A program made the position numbers and the translations under genes. Shown one piece after another: positions 30,049 through 34,009 of a DNA stretch of 34,009 bases. How positions within the stretch are numbered: the first letter of the stretch is position 1; every line of letters begins with the position of its first letter. Source of the stretch: Rhizopus sp. PT2906 (Eukaryota > Mucoromycota > Mucoromycetes > Mucorales > Rhizopodaceae); the NCBI GenBank assembly GCA_025529335.1, contig JAMYHX010000468.1, forward strand, positions 1 to 34,009. Direction: 5' to 3'. The notes under the pieces were generated by a model. That model saw nothing but the letters and a program-made list of their open reading frames with translations. It had not been told where the DNA came from and did not search any database.

Positions 30049-31230
30049 ATGAAAAAGATAAAGGATACATATACAACTGATGTTGATCTTTCGAATAAGA
30101 AGCTCGCAATTTGTGGCGGTGTAGCAGGTATTGTTTCAAGATAACTTGAAATCAACCGAGAGATCAAGCAGAGCTAAGCCCCATGTGTGTCTTCTTGATG
30201 TAGTCAAGATTCGAATGTAACTTCAAAACCGTCCCATTTGCTCTGGTCAAGTACATATGGGAGGCAGTAAAATATATAAACATCCTGCAAGTCCTAAGAG
30301 CTATGGTCATAGAAGAGGGATTGAGGGCAAGTCTCAATCTTCTTGACATGTATAGATAATGTTACAAATAGAGTATAAAGGAAATATGCCTTTGCAGATG
30401 TTGAACAAACCTTTAAAAAATTAAAATCAAGTGAAAGAATGCCCTCAAACGGTATTTGGGTAGGGTAATTTTTGGTACATTGCTCAATGAGTAGACAACA
30501 CTTGTTACTATAAGAAAGAATAACACAAAGAAACTGACCACAATGTACATAACGCGTCATATTCAATTCTCGTTGGTCAGCATAATATTCCTGTTTGTAA
30601 TAATAAACCTTGTCTTCTTATCCTAAACAAATGCAGGATTGAGATCTATAAGCGTAGTAACAGATCCTAATATGTCATCAAAATTCATACAACTTATGTA
30701 GTCTCTTTTTTTGAAAAATTATAGTAGAATGACGAAAACGGATTTGCTCTATAACTAATTCTTTTCAGTCGTTTTATTATCTCTTTATAGGCTATATTCC
30801 TACAATGAAGATGTAGCCATGCAGCGCTTGATAATTTGAGTTAACCTACAAACTGACTGTATACAAGGATCACACAAAATAAGGACATGTGTATATGTAG
30901 TTGCGAGAGTATAAAGAAATAAAAAAATCTTAGCATTACACAAGTGTTGCACAAGCAATTCTTAAAATTTACAAACAAGACTATATAGAGAGTTTATGGT
31001 CATCGATTATACAAATCATGCTATGATATGAACCTTCTTTTCTCAAGCTATGATATATATGTCAAGGGTACTTGAGCAGTTTGAGAGTAAGACTTGTTTG
31101 AGAAAGAAAGACAACAATAGAGTGCCATCAAACTACAAGTCCATACATATAACATAATAAGTGGCGCATTATCCGGAGTAACGAACAATATTGCAGTTTA
31201 TCCGCTTGATTTAGTGCGAAAAAAAAAGGT
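30049..31230 (+). pseudogene. Mitochondrial carrier family pseudogene
   Basis: Pieces of one carrier appear in order on the plus strand. An ATG at 30049 leads to LAICGGVAGIVSR, stopped by TAA at 30142. Then LLDVVKIRM (PX[DE]XX[KR] of repeat 1) ends at TAA 30218 where a Gln is usual. In another frame KYINILQVLRAMVIEEGLRA (30270-30329) is the second matrix helix of repeat 1. KGNMP follows at about 30377, GYIPTM at about 30791 (end of repeat 2), and SGALSGVTNNIAVYPLDLVR (31160-31219), the start of repeat 3. The APLDVVKIR and KGN-x-P pattern suggests a thiamine pyrophosphate carrier-like (TPC1) or related member. Stops, frameshifts and an inserted repeat (30519-30597) show it is dead. Confidence 0.8.
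30519..30597 (+). repeat. Dispersed repeat, copy B
   Basis: The second copy of the repeat at 25645-25718, same orientation, with an 11-base insertion relative to copy A before the ATAATATTCCTGTTTG core. It lies inside the carrier pseudogene, between its repeat 1 and repeat 2 remnants. Confidence 0.55.
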
Positions 31231-31408
31231 AACAAGTTCAGGGCAATGATGTTTCAGGTACATTCGCTTGTTAAACATTGTCAAATAAAGAAGGAATACT
31301 GTAGTTTATGATCTTGTTAAAGTAACTCCCTGCTAATGCAGTTACTTTTATGATTTTTGAAGAATCAAAAAGATGCGTTTACTTTCAAGGAAAAAGAAAC
31401 AAAGAAAA

Positions 31409-31575
31409 AGGTACTGCAATTTTTTTTTATTTGGTGCCACATTAAATTACACACGTTTTTTCTTTTTTTTTTTTTCTTCTTTTCTTTCCCCCCTCGTTCA
31501 CTCTTTCTTTCTTTCTTTCTCTCTTTTTTCTTTTTTCTTTTTCTTTCCTTCTATAAATAAACAATACTTGACCCA
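31409..31575 (+). promoter_or_regulatory. Pyrimidine-tract promoter of PKC1
   Basis: Between 31418 and 31551 the coding strand is almost entirely T and C, including a (CTTT)4 tract, ending in CTATAAATAAAC. The TATA-like sequence is only about 20 bases before the ATG, too close to act as a TATA box for it, so the CT-block itself is the more likely initiator region. Confidence 0.5.
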
Positions 31576-34009
31576 ATGACGGTAATAGAAAATACAAAGA
31601 TGTATCTAAAAAATAACCCTTGTCTCCTTCTCTCTCTTCCCTTTTAGATAGCAGAGTTGGAAGCCAAAATCGAACATAATCGAATTATGCGAGACAAGTT
31701 CATACAGATGCGTCCTTTATTAAAGGATAAGAACGTTATATCCGACTGTGAAACCCAGATAAAAGAATATCAAAAATACATTGATTACTTTACCGAGGAA
31801 CTACATCGACTAACGTTGAGACAAGAGGAAGGGCCTCCCGAAAATAATGAAAATGCCCCTCAAGGAACACTGGCCTTACCACAAGACCATCCACCAAGAA
31901 CTAGTTCGATCACAGCCAACGTAACATCATTGATTCAGTCAGTCTCAAATAAAAAAAAGTACTCCAACCTTGGTAAATATTTTTATAGAAAAAAAAAGAG
32001 AGATGGTTGATGATGGATTTTATTAGACCTTTTGATGTCCGAAACTCCGTATAATAAGCCCAAAGTGTCACTCAAGTTACATGAATTGGAATATAAGCTT
32101 GATGTTGAAAAGACAGTACTCAAAGGTATCAAAGGAATGGCCGAAGTACTCGAGAGAAACCCTTCAGGAGATCGAAAGAATCGTACAGACGTTCAAGATA
32201 AAATGTCTGAAAGCATGGAAAAGTTAAGTTTGCTGAACTCGGCTTTGAGAAAATACAAAAGTTTATACATTGGCGAAGGAGGCGATGAAGATGACTATGG
32301 TACGTGTGTGTGTATGTATGTGTGTATGTCATAAGGGCTAAATCGTCTACATAGAATTAGAGACTCCACCTTCTGCCCGTTTACCCCCTGGATTTAGAAG
32401 ACCAGTAACTGGTAAACTTCAACTGGAGATACTCGAAGCATGTGAACTAGCACATGCTCCTACTCGTCTGATTCGTACTCCGTCTACAGTCGTCTTTGTC
32501 AAGATCGATAATCAAATCGTCTTCCGTTCACGACCCTCAAAGAACGACAAATGGAACGAATTGTGCGAGACTCACGTCAATAAGGCTTCAGAAATTGAAA
32601 TCAGCATATACGATCAATCCACCGAAAAGTCTTTACCTATCGGTATCCTCTGGCTCAAAATTACCGATATCACTGAAGGATTAAGAAAGAGAAAAAGACC
32701 TCAGTGGGTGTTGGCTGAACAAAGACAGCTAGCCCAAGGTGCAGATAATGATAATTCCATCCCACCCCAACCCAGTGTTGTCAATCAAGCAGAAGGTGGT
32801 ATCGAGGCATGGTTTGATGTTGAACCTGTTGGTAGAGTTGCCCTTCGTCTAAACTTTGTCCGTGCTGAAGGCAATCGTCGTCCTATGGACAAGCTGGGCC
32901 GTGCTGGTGCTGTTCGTCAACGTCGTGAGGAAGTGGTCGAAGTAAACGGACATCAGTTTGTAGAAAACAGATTCTATAATGTCATGAAGTGTGCTCTCTG
33001 TCAAGAATTCTTTGTTAACAGCGGCTATCAATGTGAAGACTGTGAATACACGTGTCATAAGAAATGTTCAAGCAAGGTTGTCACCAAATGTGTTTCTAAT
33101 TCTACAGAAACTGTAAGTATTTTTCTCTTTAGAAAAAAGACAGTGCTGATCATTATACGTAAATTTTAGGTGTCTGATGAAGACAAGCTCAACCACAAGA
33201 TTCCTCATAGATTCGAACCCATCACAAACATCGGCGCCAATTGGTGTTGTCACTGTGGTTATATGCTGCCTTTGGGCTCTCGTGGTTCAAAGAAATGCTC
33301 TGGTAAGTACTTTTTTTTTTGAATGTTGATGTAGATCTAACACAGGAGTAATCTGTACAGAGTGTGGTATCACCGCTCACACACGCTGCGAGCGCTATGT
33401 TCCCGATTTCTGTGGGCTTAGCATGGAAATGGCAAATCAGATGCTTGCTGAGATCAAAGCCGCTGCTAAGCGCAAGACACTGGAATCCAAATCTTCCAGC
33501 AACCGTATATCCAAAACGGAAAAGACAGAGGAAGTCGTATCATCCGTTGAAGAGGATCTCGTAAACCAGCTTTCTCAAGTTTCTGTAAGTCCAGCATCGC
33601 CTCAATCGCCACCTGTTCCACCACCAAAGAGCCCTGTGGTCGTACCTCAGACACCTCCTACGATGTACAATAATAATGTTCAACAGCCTCATCCACAGCA
33701 GTCTGTGCATCAGCAGCCTGCACATCAACAGCCTGCACATCAACAGTCATATCCTCCTTATTCACCTCAACAACAACCCATGAGCATGCCTCAACCTTCA
33801 AGGATATATCCACCACAGCAACAACCACAACCACCACCACCACAACAACAGCGTCCTCCTATGCTCCCACCTCATGGGCAACCACCCCAATCACCATATG
33901 GATATAACCCAGCTCAACCCAATGTTGATCCCAGATACCAACAATACTACCCTCAACAACAACCACAACAAATGAGACCTCAGATGCCATACAGTCCATA
34001 TCAACAACA
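31576..34009 (+). CDS. PKC1: Protein kinase C (PKC1), N-terminal part, runs off the window
   Basis: Exons 31576-31581, 31648-31972, 32027-32299, 32355-33112, 33170-33302 and 33361 to the edge give about 714 residues, all regulatory. In order: HR1a coiled coil (about 3-60), HR1b (about 118-200), a C2-like domain (about 215-345), C1A (about 401-450) and C1B (about 466-516), then a Gln/Pro/His-rich linker. Both C1 domains have the full H-x12-C-x2-C ... C-x2-C-x4-H-x2-C-x7-C zinc pattern. This is the fungal Pkc1 architecture, which is activated by Rho1 (HR1, C1) and drives the cell-wall integrity MAP kinase pathway. The kinase domain lies beyond 34009. The first exon has only two codons (Met-Thr) and is chosen because it alone joins the HR1 exon in phase. 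Confidence 0.95.
33708..33746 (+). repeat. 15-base tandem repeat in the PKC1 linker
   Basis: CAT CAR CAG CCT GCA occurs at 33708-33722 and 33723-33737, with a partial third unit from 33738, coding for HQQPA repeats in the disordered linker. Units are nearly identical, so length variation between strains is likely. Confidence 0.75.

Noticed and set aside
31373..31579. Short plus-strand ORF rich in Phe/Ser before PKC1
   Set aside because: It is a translation of the T/C tract. Its frame cannot be spliced in phase to the HR1 exon.
1..34009. CRISPR arrays, tRNA, rRNA, bacterial operons, phage or secondary-metabolite clusters
   Set aside because: No spaced direct repeats, cloverleaf sequences, ribosome-binding sites, or polyketide/peptide synthase domains were seen. 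The intron-rich fungal genes exclude a prokaryotic origin.

Overview
The window is nuclear DNA from a filamentous fungus, most likely an early-diverging one (Mucoromycota, order Mucorales). The evidence is as follows. Nearly every gene is cut by short GT-AG introns of about 40-85 bases with GTAAG-type donors. The DNA is AT-rich with many poly-A and poly-T runs. Gene leaders are pyrimidine-rich. The proteins are fungal orthologues (medusa-type regulator, Ecl1-like zinc protein, fungal PKC1 layout HR1-HR1-C2-C1-C1). A decayed Tc1/mariner transposon and a retroelement scrap lie between genes. No bacterial, phage, CRISPR, rRNA or tRNA feature was seen. Gene structures below were spliced by hand; phases were checked and close exactly for every full model.

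Layout, left part: a small single-helix membrane protein (209-500, +); a mitochondrial Sel1-repeat protein (682-2113, +) whose stop is 5 bases from the stop of a convergent RidA deaminase gene (2119-2722, -); a transposon-rich patch (3.1-5.4 kb) with a retroelement fragment and a dead Tc1/mariner copy; then three minus-strand genes: G-protein beta subunit (5524-6683), MEMO1 family (7226-8464) and a secreted subtilisin (8614-10091). The subtilisin shares a 242-base divergent promoter with a short-chain dehydrogenase (10334-11378, +).

Middle part: an Ecl1-like small protein (12857-13171, +), the beta subunit of the nascent polypeptide-associated complex (13512-14122, -), a NEDD8-specific cysteine protease (14555-15384, -), weak remnants (an ACBP-like short ORF and a kinase catalytic-loop fragment, 15.5-16.4 kb), two small TATA-driven single-exon genes (16691-17005 and 17890-18240, +), and a 3.8-kb stretch without genes that leads into a medusa-type developmental regulator (22059-23791, +).

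Right part: a decayed or unrecognised coding stretch (24.6-26.2 kb), an Aly/REF-like mRNA export adaptor (26380-27492, -) divergent from the GPI-anchor enzyme subunit PIG-H/Gpi15 (27663-28374, +), LST8 of the TOR complexes (28421-29840, -) convergent with PIG-H, a clear mitochondrial-carrier pseudogene (30049-31230, +), and the N-terminal two thirds of protein kinase C, PKC1 (31576 to the window end, +), cut off before its kinase domain.

The genes do not form an operon or an obvious pathway cluster. Several belong to growth and development signalling (G beta, LST8, PKC1, medusa), but each looks independently transcribed. The most interesting items for follow-up are the carrier pseudogene carrying a dispersed repeat, the long leaderless region before medusa with its inverted repeats, the mitochondrial Sel1 protein that ends in a CaaX-like box, and the shared CT-block leader architecture.
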